A stretch of DNA of 64,000 bases from Magnaporthiopsis rhizophila (taxonomy: Eukaryota; Ascomycota; Sordariomycetes; Magnaporthales; Magnaporthaceae): contig PYSS01000001.1 of assembly GCA_003049465.1 (NCBI GenBank), positions 419,646 through 483,645 of the forward strand, given 5' to 3'. Position 1 is the first letter of the stretch; each line of letters opens with the position of its first letter. The notes under the pieces were generated by a model. That model was given only the letters and a program-made list of their open reading frames with translations. It searched no databases and was not told the origin of the DNA. This document shows, in pieces, positions 11,970 through 23,047 of the stretch. A program made the translations under genes and the position numbers.

Positions 11970-12449
11970 TACTCCTTTCTCCCTTTCTCGACCTCCCCTT
12001 CGTTTTTACTCACGATATCTCCCCGTACCTCACAAACCAACCCCCGGGTCCAGAATCCCGCTTCTGGCCGTAATATACCGGATGTTCTACATTTTGTTTC
12101 TACCAGCATATCCTGCTTGCAAACTACATCATTGACCGTTACCATGAGGACTTACGCCACATCCTGACCAGATCCAAGGCCGAGACGCTGCCCCTTTTGG
12201 TGAACAGAGGTTGCTCAAGCCAACGAACAGGGTAAACCGACGAACCCATCCACACGGCGATGCGAGATCTTGTCGTTCCACGGCGGCCATAGGTCAAGGC
12301 GTATCGCATCGCTACTGTTTCTAGCCGCCCTCCGCCCAGATCCTGACTGCGACTCGTGCTCGTTGCTGTTATACACCACCTCGTCCTCAGCAGCTCTTCG
12401 CAGCATGCTCCCCTGGCGTCCCTTCCATCCGTATCGAGGGATAGTCACG
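9299..12449. other. 3.1 kb gene-free block between divergent genes
   Basis: The block separates the membrane-protein gene (reading left) from the 499-residue gene (reading right) and so contains both promoters. It is pyrimidine-rich and carries a CA microsatellite. Many short overlapping open frames occur on both strands, none with recognisable domains. I find no tRNA or transposon ends. Confidence 0.55.
11928..11968 (+). repeat. (CA)n microsatellite
   Basis: An almost uninterrupted CA/AC dinucleotide run of about 40 bases lies roughly 480 bases before the likely start of the next gene. Confidence 0.95.
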
Positions 12450-14369
12450 ATGGATCGCTACGCCGTAACCGCGGGGATTCCCGTGTCGGTGTACTTTGTG
12501 GATGGATGCTGCATCGAAGCCCGGCGGGCTGAGATGACCGCCATCGGTCTCGACGGTCTCCGGGAGGCCGTTGCGGAGAAATACCACCCCGTGATGAGAG
12601 CACTGTCGGACGAGATCCGCACCACCTGCCGGCTCCTGCGTGAGCTCACCGATAGGATACAGGTCCATATAGACCGGCTCCCGGACGTTCTGAACTATCT
12701 GAATGTCTTTCTCGGCTGCCTCGCCCGGTCGCTGCTCGACATCGCCAAGTTTTACGACAACAAGACTCTGTCCCGGGAAACGCGCTGGAGGAAAATGTAC
12801 CACGACATGTCGGCCGAGGGCAATATCCCCCTGCCGCAGCGATTCCTCATGTACAACCACTTCCTCGGGCTTCTCGTCCAGCTGATCACGAGATCGCCGC
12901 ACTTCGACATCAACACCCTCGACGCTATCCACGACAGGATCAACAAGCTGCGCGAGGAGAGAGGAATCCCGCCGCCGCCCGTCCCCGTTGGTCCCGCCGT
13001 CAACCCGCAGGCGCTCATGCAAGTCGCCCGCCGCGAGCGGACCGACCACTGGGCTACCGAGATATTCTCACGGCCGCTGCCGTCTCGAACCGCCCTGTCG
13101 GGCAAGCCGAGAGCATCCATCCCGCATGGCCCGTTTGTCAACCCCGGGGAGGTCATGAGGATCCCGAGCGACTCCAAGGAGCTGTTCAGACGCCTATTCG
13201 ACAACAACAACCTCACCGTCTCGGTCTACCTCAACCCGTTCAACAAGACCCCGTTCATGGTCGTCAGCCACTATCAGCACGGCCAGTCGCTGTTCTCGAC
13301 CAAAGGGATCCATGAGCTGTGCATCAAGAGGTCTAACGGCCGCCTGGTGCTCAAGCGATGGAGCGAGTCGGCGCAGTGTGGCAAGCCCTGGCTGGAGCTT
13401 GCCTTTCTCACCTGGGAAGGTCAGTACACCTGCGACCTTGCACGCCATGTATCAACTGTGCGGCCATATGTATGATACTAACTCGCAGCGCCACAGAGAT
13501 GGTTCTGTTTCACTGCACGTTTATTGCCCTCAAGATGAACAGCGCCTTGTCAGTGAACCTCATGCCTGAAGAATACGTTCTCAAAGGCGAGAAGAAAATG
13601 TTCCGAGCGTGAGTCGACCCCTGTGCCTAGATGTCAATGCTCCAGCCCTCATGTCGGTGGTGGTTGGCCATGTCCACCATCACCATTTTCCTTCCTCCCT
13701 CATTTCCGCGTGTTCATCTCTCGCGTCTGTGTAGGGCCATCCTTGACGATGGATTCAACCACCATCTCACCGTATTCGAAGACACGGACACGGGAGCCGT
13801 CCGGCTCCATGCTGAGGTCTCGGAAGGTGAAATGAAACAGTGTCCCATCTGGACCGCTTTCGGTAAGTGATGCGTCTACCAGTGAGGGACATGGAACTCT
13901 CCTTTGAGGTGCTCCGACTAATACGACGCCACTTTGGGCGTTTTGTGCAGTGACACACCAATCCAAGTCACCGACGTGGCTCCAGCGTAAGCGCCGAGGT
14001 ACCGTCCTGCTGATGGACGTGAACCTGTACGTGTTCTGCAAGGATTACCGAGAGGAAAAGATGCGGCAGAACAAACACGGCGCTTTCGAAATACACTTCA
14101 AGAAGCCCGAAGGTAAGCCGACCACAACCCCGAATCCATATGGAAAACCCGTCCCTTCGCCGCGTCACAAGACTGGCCCGGGCCTGGGGCCACTTGTAAG
14201 AATCCAGCCCGGCTAACTGGTGGGACTTGGGACGATGACAGCGGCCGTAAAGTTCCAAGATTTTTTCGACCCTGCACCTCCATCCCCCTCGACGCAGCCT
14301 ACCGAGCTGGACGATGAGAGCGATCCCCCGACCCCCACGAGGGAAGCCTCACTCCCACGGGAATCCTAA
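12450..14369 (+). CDS. Conserved-looking protein of unknown function (499 aa)
   Basis: I do not recognise a named family. Five exons are supported by splice signals and phase: 12450-13419, 13497-13608, 13735-13862, 13951-14112 and 14242-14369. The first ATG that fits is 12450 (MDRYAVTAGIPV); the frame is open further upstream from 12270, but that part has no protein-like character. Residues 1-150 look helical. A proline-rich linker GIPPPPVPVGP follows. The C-terminal half reads as alternating strands (LTVSVYLNPFNKTPFMVVSHY, then LFHCTFIALKM and GAVRLHAEV), suggesting one or two beta-rich PH-like folds; that fold is a guess. The C-terminus is Pro- and Asp/Glu-rich. No signal peptide or membrane span is visible. 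The clean coding frame across four introns argues for a real, expressed gene. Confidence 0.72.
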
Positions 14370-14478
14370 TGCAAAGACGCCACCGAGATTCTGGTGCTGA
14401 CAGGGCTGTCCGCCCTGTCACTGCCATCAACATTCACCAGTCACCCACGCCTCACTTCCGTGCACCACCGCCTATCCA

Positions 14479-14517
14479 CACACACGCGCACATGCACACA
14501 CACACACACACGCGCAC
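14479..14517 (+). repeat. Interrupted (CA)n repeat
   Basis: A run of CA dinucleotides broken by CG steps, just downstream of the 499-residue gene. Confidence 0.85.
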
Positions 14518-15129
14518 CCGGGACATCCTCTAATACGAGTGAGAGTCCAGACCCAGTTGCTTGCCGACAGCTCACCGCCCACTACCATGAACCCAGAACC
14601 AAATCTGCCATCCGTTCCCGCATTAGCGACACCTTTTACCGTCATCTTGCGTCGGATTTGCCTTTTTCGTTTTTGTCGTCTACCACCACGCGAGACTTGA
14701 CTCGGGTCTATCGCACGCCACCAGACACGCCGCACGTCACACGTGCCGCTACACACCCGATATTATTTGTCATCGGGTCGGGGTCTCGGCTTGGCAACTA
14801 ACCACCAGCTGTCTGCTAGTCAGGCTTTCTGGGTCTCGATCCCAGTAGGGAGGGCTGCTTCGTCGAGCTTACCCAACCTTTTTTTCTTTTTACCTCCCTT
14901 TCTTTATTGTTACTGACTCTCCTAGCGTTTGCGTTCTGCATTTTCTCTTTTTGCTGTTATCCAGTCTGGACTTGGAGGAGATACCCCCACACATTCTGCT
15001 TGGTTATGATGACCACCTGACGACGTTTATGACAAAAACTGGCATAGAAAGAATGTGTAATACTGTATGATGGGTCAGAGGGCAGAATATGTGCCGAGAT
15101 ATCATTTATAGCGTTTATGACAGCGTTGG

Positions 15130-15152
15130 TTTTTTTTTTTTTTTTTTTTTTT
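15130..15152 (+). repeat. Poly(T) tract
   Basis: An uninterrupted T run of about 23 bases in an intergenic region. Confidence 0.9.
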
Positions 15153-16317
15153 CCCTTAGTTCCTGCTTATTCCTTTTCCTCTTTTTTCTTTCTTCAATCC
15201 ATTTCCTTATCACTCCACGAGCCTAGCGTATATGAGACCAAGCCTGCAATGAAGCCACGACGAATTATGCCCCATGACAAGATGATGCCAGACCATGGCC
15301 GGACTGGAGTATACCTCTGGATACCCGTGAATACATATCAAGGCCGTCCAAGCCCCGGCTTCCATGGATCGTCGCGCACAACGCCGACCTCGTGCGTCGC
15401 ATATGGTCGGACGGGTTCATGTAATCGCGGCTGGATGCGGACACGCAGTGCTGCATGTCTCTACTGCCGGTGCCGTGGGCCAAAAAGAGGTGGCTCTCTC
15501 GGTGCGACCCCGGACGATGCATGTTGAGACTTTTACATGCGAGACGGGACGGGACGGGACGAGAAAGGAAAAAGGTACAGTAATGAACTATGACTAGACT
15601 GCCGGGGAACGCACTATACATGCGTAAATATGAATGTTTGTGAGAGGTAACGGTTCCAGTCGTCCAACGCGTGGCGGGCTTTGTTATATACAGCTAAGGC
15701 GGTGGAGCATACCTACCTAGGCAGATATGCCACCTCGTGAAGATGGATCCAATTGCTATGAGGGCATTCGTCACAGATTGACGGTTTGAAAACGGCTCTT
15801 TTTCGTTGTCAAAAAAAGCTATCTTTCCCCTAGCTAGTGATACAGGTTTCTCATCGATCCTCATGACGAGCCCCAAGCACCCAGCCTAGGTTTGTGAATG
15901 GGTATCTCAGGGGGAGGAGCGAAAATAGTCGTCAATGTCGATGAAGAGACAGGCGGCCGGGTGATTGTGGAGGGGCACTCCAAGACCAATCCTTCTCATA
16001 TGCCCCATGGGAGTGTGAAGGGCAGGGTGTCGTGTGGGTGTCGGGAAAGTCGTCAAAAGAAAAAGAAAAATTCGAAGATGAGAAACGACAAAATCAAAGC
16101 AAAAACCCATTCCGTGCCTTCACGCGTGCAACACCGTCCCGACCCAAAGACGCAAGCAAGAAAAAGAACCCGACCGGAGGGCCCGCAAGGGACAAGTTCC
16201 TTCAGCCATGATGACCGCGAGTCCACAAAGGGACTCGAGCAGTCGAGATTTTAAAGTCTCGTCGTTTAGGCCTAATATTTGTTCGCGAAGGACAAATCGG
16301 CGAGAGAGGAAGAGTGC

Positions 16318-16708
16318 TCAGTTTGACTCATCCTCGTCGCCGCCAGCCTATGCGAAATACTTGTTAGCATCGAGTCCACGCGTGGGAACTAGTGGAACAT
16401 GCACGACAAGTCACGCAATTCAGGAGACGTACATTGTATGCGGCTTTCTCGTCCTCGTAGCGCTTCTTGTCGGCAGCGGCCTTGGCGTCGTAGGGAGCGC
16501 GCTGCTTGTCACTCAGAGCCTTCCAGCGCTCACCCAGGATCTTGCCGACCTGGCCGAATGAGACGCCGGGGTTCTCCTCACGGACGTTCTCGCGCTGCTC
16601 ATTGGCGAAGAACATGTAGGCAGACAGACCGCGCTTGGGTGCCATGGGGTCCTTCTTGCCCCGGCGCTTCTCAGTCTTGGCGCCCTTCTTAGCAGCGACC
16701 TTAGGCAT
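16318..16708 (-). CDS. NHP6: Non-histone chromosomal protein, single HMG box (NHP6)
   Basis: A small architectural DNA-bending protein that acts with FACT and at promoters. Two exons, 16708-16433 and 16347-16318, give 101 residues. The second exon is only 30 bases and adds the acidic end AGGDEDESN. A basic N-terminal arm (KKGAKTEKRRGKKDP) precedes the HMG box at about residues 22-92, with the diagnostic PKRGLSAYMFFANE and GKILGERWKALSD. Size and layout match fungal Nhp6. An acceptor just upstream of the ATG and a good AAG/GTACGT donor at 17026 suggest a 5'UTR intron of about 300 bases. The identity is secure. Confidence 0.95.
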
Positions 16709-16724
16709 GGTGGCGGGCGGGAGA

Positions 16725-17026
16725 CTGAACGAGACGCATGTTAGAATGTAAAGGCCATAAAGATTGCGAAGGTGGACGGAACAAGCTGCGTTGTGGCGCC
16801 ACAATGAAAGAGCGGCGCTGATTGTTGGGGAGGGGGAAAGGGTACGCAGGGCAAATCGCGGCGATCTCAATGCGCTGTGGCGGAACGCGTCGTGTCGCGA
16901 CTTTGCACGCGTGGATGCGATCCTGGGTGTACAGGGGCCTTCCGGCGCAATTGCAATTGACGGCGATAGGATGCTCAAATGGGGATTTGAAGCGCGAAAT
17001 TGGGTTATTAACGCATGGCGACGTAC
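16725..17026 (-). other. Probable 5'UTR intron of NHP6
   Basis: On the minus strand a consensus donor (AAG then GTACGT) at 17027/17026 and an acceptor TTCAG ending at 16725 bracket about 302 bases, leaving a 16-base stretch before the NHP6 ATG. This is inferred from splice signals only; there is no transcript evidence. Confidence 0.5.
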
Positions 17027-20000
17027 CTTGAATGTGATTTTAAAAAGAGGCAAAATGTGGTGTTGAGATGTGATTTGCTCTATACGCGAGTGGTCTTGTT
17101 AGTGGTGATGTCGATGGCGATGGGGCCTCGATGACGATGTTGGGACTTTGGTGCTGATGGGGCGGGGCCGTGGTGAGGAAGTGAGCTTGATTGAGAGGTA
17201 GGTTTTTCGGGTGGGATCGTGCGTTGTGCGGGCAACACAGGAGCTGGAGCTGCCTGTTTGGGGCATCATGGGAACGGGCCATGGGTGAGGTGATTTGAAG
17301 CCTGAATGGGCGCTCGCCTCTGTCCAGGGCTCAAGGCGCCTCTTTGCTCGAGGACGACGAGGGCGGTGGTGGGCGTTGGTAGCAGGCGGCGCTGCTGGGA
17401 GGGAATGCGCGCGCGCAGCGAGGACAGCACAGAGTGATGCTCAATGCGCGGGTGCAATGTGCGATGGGGTGCGATGCGATGGGCGCCAGTATTGAAGCTC
17501 CAAGGCGAAGGCGGGCAGAAAAAGTGACTTGCGTTTTGGTGGGCGTGCAGGCGGCGGGCGAGGTACTTACGGGACTCTGCGTGTGTTGCGATGCGTGAGG
17601 GTGCGGATTTGTATGGGAAGACTCTGCGCTGGTAAGAGAGAGGAGAGGCAGAGGAAAATTGTATGGGGGGAGGACTGAGGGAGCGCCTTTTTACTATGGG
17701 CCGGCTGATTGTGGGCGACTTGGAAGGAAATTCGCGCCGGTCGCCCTCACCCACCTGGCAGCAGCGCAGCCCGAGGTGCCAGAAGTGAGGGGCAGCTGGC
17801 TGGGGCCGGCTGGCTCAGGCAGTCCACACAGTCTTTGGCTGCCCCCCCGGCCGGGCTGGTGCTTGCTCCTCCTGCGCGCGAGGGTGCGCGCGCGCACGCC
17901 TGCTCTGATTGCCTGGGCCTGCTGCCCCGTCGGCATGCTTCCCTTCATCCTCTTTCCCTTTTCTCTCCCCTCCCTCCTCCACTCCCCTTCTCCCGCCGCA
18001 ATAAAGAGGAGCAGCCTGGATCAGGCAGTGGTTGCTGCAGCACCAAGAGTCGGCCAGCCCGGCTTTTCCCACCAAAAAATGCACCGCCCGACCGCGCAGC
18101 GCAATGTGCTCCTTGGTACAGTACATGGCTGGCGGTACCCCGCGCCTCATCCGCCCAACCGCACTGTGTACCTGCCTGCCTCGCCCCTTCGGCTCGCTGT
18201 TTCCACGGTCGCCCCTGCGGTCCTGGGCCGCTTTGTGCTCCTCCCGTGTCGCTCACTTCATTCCCTTTGTGCCTACACCCTACCCCTTCCAGCAGGCTCG
18301 AGGTGGCTCCGGAACCCACCTTGCGCGCGTCTTCCAGTCAATCAACGAGCCCGCCGCGCGAGACCAGAGCCTTTCCCCAGCACCTGTCCCTGGTTTCGCT
18401 GCTTTACACGCACCCTCCTCCACCGTTCCCGGCGGCACACCTGCCTTCCTCTCGCCATGTACCTCTCCGTCCGTTGTTAGCGTTCCGACTCTGTGCTGCG
18501 CGTCCGTCTGGGAATGTTGGGGCCATTCCAAATGCGTTCCCGAGGTAACCTTGACTTTTCTGCCCTTCCTCCCACTTTGGCTCGAACTGACGGCTGGCCG
18601 ACTCACATTTGCCGTCGCAGCTCCAATCTCTGCCGCCCACCCACATTGGGAGAGGCCTGTGTTGCTCGCCCCCGCTTCTGGTTGCCTGCACGCCGCCCAT
18701 CCTAGCACGCCTGGGTGATTCCCAGTCCCACTCGCCCTTGGCCTGCACATCAATGTGTCTCGCTCGTCGCGCTCCCACCACTGCCACCACCGGCTCATTC
18801 TCACATTGTCTTTTCCGCCCGTGAAGCAGCCAATCACACCACCCGACACGACCGCACCTCCATCTGTTGCCCCCAAAATGCGTGTTCATGATCAAACACA
18901 GTGACAATATCTGACTGATCTGGTCGCAACTGGGGTTCGCGCTGGTCGTAGCGCTTATTTTAGAAGCGATCCCTCGCAGCAACTCAGAGCCAGCCCCTTT
19001 CATCAGACACGCGAATCTACCAGAACTCTGTGGCACAGCACCAATGCAGCCACATGTGCTCCGGGTATAGTAGCCTCTTGTGGTCATCTTTTGGGTGTGC
19101 TCTCTACCAAGGTATGGACCGCACCATCTGACACCTCCCTGTCAATGGTACCATCCTAGAACACCTGACACCAGCAGGACTGGTGCTCGCTAGCGGGCGC
19201 ATCTAACACCAGGCCGTCTTGGACTGGTAGGTGGACATCGCCCTTGACCAGCCTCCCAGTTTCTCTGTTTGAGCTTACTGCGCTTGCCGTCCACGGACGC
19301 CCCTTTCTCGCGTATGATACGAGCGCAAGAAATCGGTTTCGGTTGTCGACACAGGAAAGGTGCGGTTTAGGTACCTCTTTTTAGCCGCCCACCCTCTTCA
19401 ACGACCACCGTCGTTTGCCATCGCATTGATTAGTGCGTACCGTGTGGTACATCGCAATGTACCTATGCACTGTGTCCCTCGCCCAAATTAGCCACGTTCT
19501 TGGACACCGCCTCCACTCTACAGTGCCCTCTTCCTCGTTTGTCTGCCTTGGCCCAGACCCTCTTAGACAGCCCGAGGAACGTAGCCACAGCAGTGGCAAG
19601 CATCAGAAACAGAATCACGCTACGGCAGGACCGAGTGGTTGGAGGCATTGCACAAATAGCATTCGCGATTGTGCACACCACAATCTGGCTGGCTCGCTGG
19701 CTGGCTGGCGGGCAGATGGACGGCCTGGCCAACCCAGTGTGGACGATATCCCATCACATTCCGAAACAGTCCCCATCCTCTCGGGCCACCAAAAGCAGGG
19801 AGGCAACACAGTTGCATTGAGCCTGGCGTGTGGTGGATCTCATCAAGGTACTTTGACAGTGCACCGAGCGCAAGTACCCGATGGCCTGTTTGGCTATGTA
19901 CCGATACATGGGGTGGGGTACTCGACCGGGGGTGGCTGCGCAGTACGAAAATCCGCAGCGGAAAGAAAGAATGGAGAACGAAAAAAAAATTACGGCACCC

Positions 20001-21417
20001 CTAAAGCGGCCAGCCACTGTGCTGCCTGCTCTTGGGAAAGAATAGAATAGTACGCTGCACTGACGCGCAAGATTGATTGCCCCTCCTGCATGCGGCCGAG
20101 CCATCACCCAAATCAGCGCGCCGCCCTAGCGCCACACAAAAACGGGGACTGTTCCAGCCCACGCATTTGCTCACTGTCCTTTCGGTTCCCTCTCAGGTTG
20201 GTAGTCTTTCCATGTCGCCCTTCTGGTTGCCTCATGGTCTTTCTCCTCGGGCCTCTCACTTTATCAACATGATTCCTTACTGCTGTTCAACACTAGCCTC
20301 GCATCCTCCAGCCCACGGCATATTGCCTGCTAGGTTGTCTAATTCGTTTTTCGGTTGAGGCCGGCCGTGCATGATTCAGTCGCTATCACCCCTATGTAAT
20401 CTGCCAAAACTTTGGCTTTCCTTTGCCCGCACATGACGGCTGGCATGCTTTGCCGTCGTCCTTGCAACCGAGGCGTTTGCAAGTCAGGAGAGCTGCAGAC
20501 GGTGGAGGCAGCAAGGTCCGCTTCGTCGGTGGCTCGCCGGACCCTGAAATGATAGGCGGCTCATTGCGTCCATGGAAGGAATGGATCCATGTAGCATCCG
20601 GCAGCAGGGCCGGTCATATTTATTACCTTTCTAACATATTATACCCTCTCCCGACGCCCAGTAAGAAAAAGAAATAAGTGAGGGATAAGCAAGAAAGTAG
20701 ACATGGCTCCCGCCTTCTCTGGGTCGGTCTCGGGGTGGTAGCAACCAAATCCAGCCGATTGCGCGCGCACACGCATGGGTGGTGATGGATAGAACACTTC
20801 GGTCCCTCGGCAATGTATGCGTGTCACGCCCTGATCAACATGATGTGCCTAGAAGGGCAGGCTCGCATGAAGTATGCAGGGCAGGGGTGCAGGCGGGCTT
20901 TAGGTTAAACGCATCCTCCTCTTACCCAAGGTCTGACGAAGAGGTACTTTTGGGCGTCGAAGAGACGACACCACATCCCTCCTAACATCAACATCTCTAT
21001 CCCCGTCCGCTGTTGGTACGACAAGGCGTGACGCCACGTGCTTCTATAGGTTGTAAATCGCCACTGGGTATGGAGGAAGAAAGATCACGGAGTCGGTTGT
21101 TGCAGCACGAATGCGAGATGGCTGCCCGAGGGGGTGAAAGGGGATGTCCGAGGAGAAAAGCCAGCAGATGCAGTCCGTCCGGTACTGTGCTGCATGGCTT
21201 TCGTATTCGGCCGACTTTGTTTCAACCCACAACTCTCTTGCGTTACCATGACATGCCATCCCTTACCACCGCTTGACGCTTGCGTATGCGGGTTGCGATA
21301 ACACCTTGAGAGGTTGTCATCGATGCTGGGCTTCCTTCCGGGTTCCTACTATCCCCTCCTTGTTCCTTCCCTCCTCTTCTTTTCCGCCAACATGTGCTTT
21401 CTCCCCTTTGCTTGCCC

Positions 21418-21456
<39 letters not shown>

Positions 21457-21926
21457 CTAGGGAAATACTTATTTTTAACCAACCCCGTCAAGTTCCGAAC
21501 CAACAACCAACCTTCAAGGATGTGGCATTGTAGACATATGTATGTACAGGCACCCGTAGTCCCAGGGATCCCTCTCTTGGCTCCCCCAGCAACCTGTTCG
21601 TCGCCTGGTCCGGCCGGAGGGGAAAAGAAGGTGGGTTCATCCGCGGCGCCGGTCCGCGCAGATCCGGGATCCGAGATCCATATTATGGGGGAAAGACTGG
21701 GGGCGGGGCGGGAGGCGCATAAGCGCATTGGTAAACTTCCCGGGACACGAGGCTTCGAGAAGATAAATGGTAAATGGGCGTTCCGGCCCGCATGGATGGG
21801 CGTCTGCCAGTACAGTATGTATTGTACATAAAAACTTAATGCCGACATACCCGGAAAAAAGGTAGATATCTATATGACCAAGATCTCAAGCTGCTTTTTT
21901 TTTCGCCCGGGACGCCCCCCGTTTGT
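17027..21926. other. 4.9 kb gene-free block upstream of NHP6
   Basis: No protein-coding gene is supported on either strand in this stretch between the NHP6 promoter and the 3' end of the CENP-H-like gene. Open frames of up to about 280 codons near 17.7-18.9 kb overlap in several frames, are rich in Pro, Ser, Arg and Cys, and show no domains. A T run of about 30 bases lies at 21422-21451. I see no tRNA, rRNA or transposon termini. Confidence 0.5.
21422..21451 (+). repeat. Poly(T) tract
   Basis: An uninterrupted T run of about 30 bases, one of the longest homopolymers in the window. Confidence 0.9.
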
Positions 21927-22831
21927 TCACTCGGGATCGAGGACCATGTCCCTCAGCGCAGGATCGCGGACCCAGTCCACGCCACTGCCGACCACGACGG
22001 CGCTCGCCGTTCCCTTCATGACCCGCAGCCGCCGCCGGCTCTGGCGAAGCTCATTCTCGAGCCGGGTGAGGAGGCCGCCGTCGCCGCCGTCGTCGTCGCC
22101 CAGGAGCACCTTGTCGTCCCTGGCGGCCTCCTCCGCCAGCCGGAGCATCTCGGCCGCCAGCTCAACATTGCGCCTGGACACGGCTGCGCTCTCGCCCTCG
22201 ACCTTGGTGAGCCGGTCCAGCATCTCGTGCAGCTCCGTCGACTGCGTCGCGACTTGTCTGGCTGCTGCGTCGCGCTGTTTGATGGGCTCCTCCAGGTCCC
22301 TTTTCCCCCGTTTATTTTCGGTGTAGCGGCCGAGTTAGTTGATGCATTATCACCACGAGGTCCGAAAGGGCCTCAAACGTGTCTGGCATTCGGCCGTCGT
22401 AGTGAATCAAATGGGTAGGTATCTAGGTAGGTACCTTTCAATGGGTGATGCCAGTTTGGCTCCATGGATGGCGTTCAGTATGGGGTTTGCCGACAGCACG
22501 CTCTCGACCGCCTGGTTGCGCAAAAAGTAGGACGCCCGCGTCTCCAATAGCTTGGTTTTGGCCTCGTCCAGGACAGCTTCGTCATCCTCCTTCGACGAGT
22601 CTGAGTCTTGCCAACATCTTAGTTGAAAAGAAAGCGAAATCAAAGGAAGATACGTGTGCCACGACTTGGCTTACTAGGGGCAAGCGACTCTCTTGCCTTG
22701 ATCAAGGCGATCTGGAGCTGGAGCTCTTGGAGGCGATCGAAGAGCGACAAGATGCGTTCTTCATCATTCGAGAAGAGAGCGACACGCCCACCACCCGGGG
22801 CATCTTCCATCAGGGCGTCTCCTGAAGCCAT
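21927..22831 (-). CDS. CENP-H/Fta3/Mcm16-like inner kinetochore subunit
   Basis: Probably the CENP-H homologue of the constitutive centromere-associated network, which ties centromeric chromatin to the outer kinetochore. Exons on the minus strand are 22831-22675, 22600-22435 and 22299-21927, in phase, for 231 residues. An N-terminal coiled segment (RILSLFDRLQELQLQIALIKA) is followed by the segment typical of the family, SVLSANPILNAIHGAKLASPIE, continuing across the intron into RDLEEPIKQRD. A long heptad region then ends in the family-like GSGVDWVRDPALRDMVLD. Two acceptors six bases apart (exon start 22600 or 22606) are possible for exon 2. The assignment rests on motif memory, not a search; another coiled-coil kinetochore protein is the alternative. 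Confidence 0.75.
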
Positions 22832-23047
22832 TGTTGGTATTAATCTCCCAGGCGCAAAATGAACTTCCAATAGACGGCGAGCCTCGCTAACTGGATGTAT
22901 GTTGTTTCGGAACTATCACATGCTGTACCAAATTGGAGTTCGCGATCACCACGATGGAGGAGAAATCAGGCTCCGTGCACGGACCACAATATCCACCTTC
23001 AAGTATAAAAGTCACAGGACGACTGATCAAACCAAGCTCCATTCTTC

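Larger units (their letters stand above)
14370..16317. other. Intergenic, convergent genes
   Basis: Almost 2 kb between the ends of two convergent genes. It contains a CA/CG-rich repeat near 14479-14517, a T run near 15130-15152 and a cctacctag motif at 15712-15720. No protein or tRNA is supported. Confidence 0.55.

Noticed and set aside
12270..12449. Upstream extension of the 499-residue protein
   Set aside because: The frame is open, but the added residues look random and the ATG at 12450 begins the protein-like sequence.
14833..14849. tRNA T-arm-like hairpin (ctggg, loop, cccag)
   Set aside because: The loop does not match the TTCRA consensus, and no acceptor stem or D arm lies at the right distance.
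17659..18876. Overlapping open frames of 200-280 codons
   Set aside because: They occur in several frames of both strands over the same C-rich DNA and encode Pro/Ser/Arg/Cys-rich sequence without structure.
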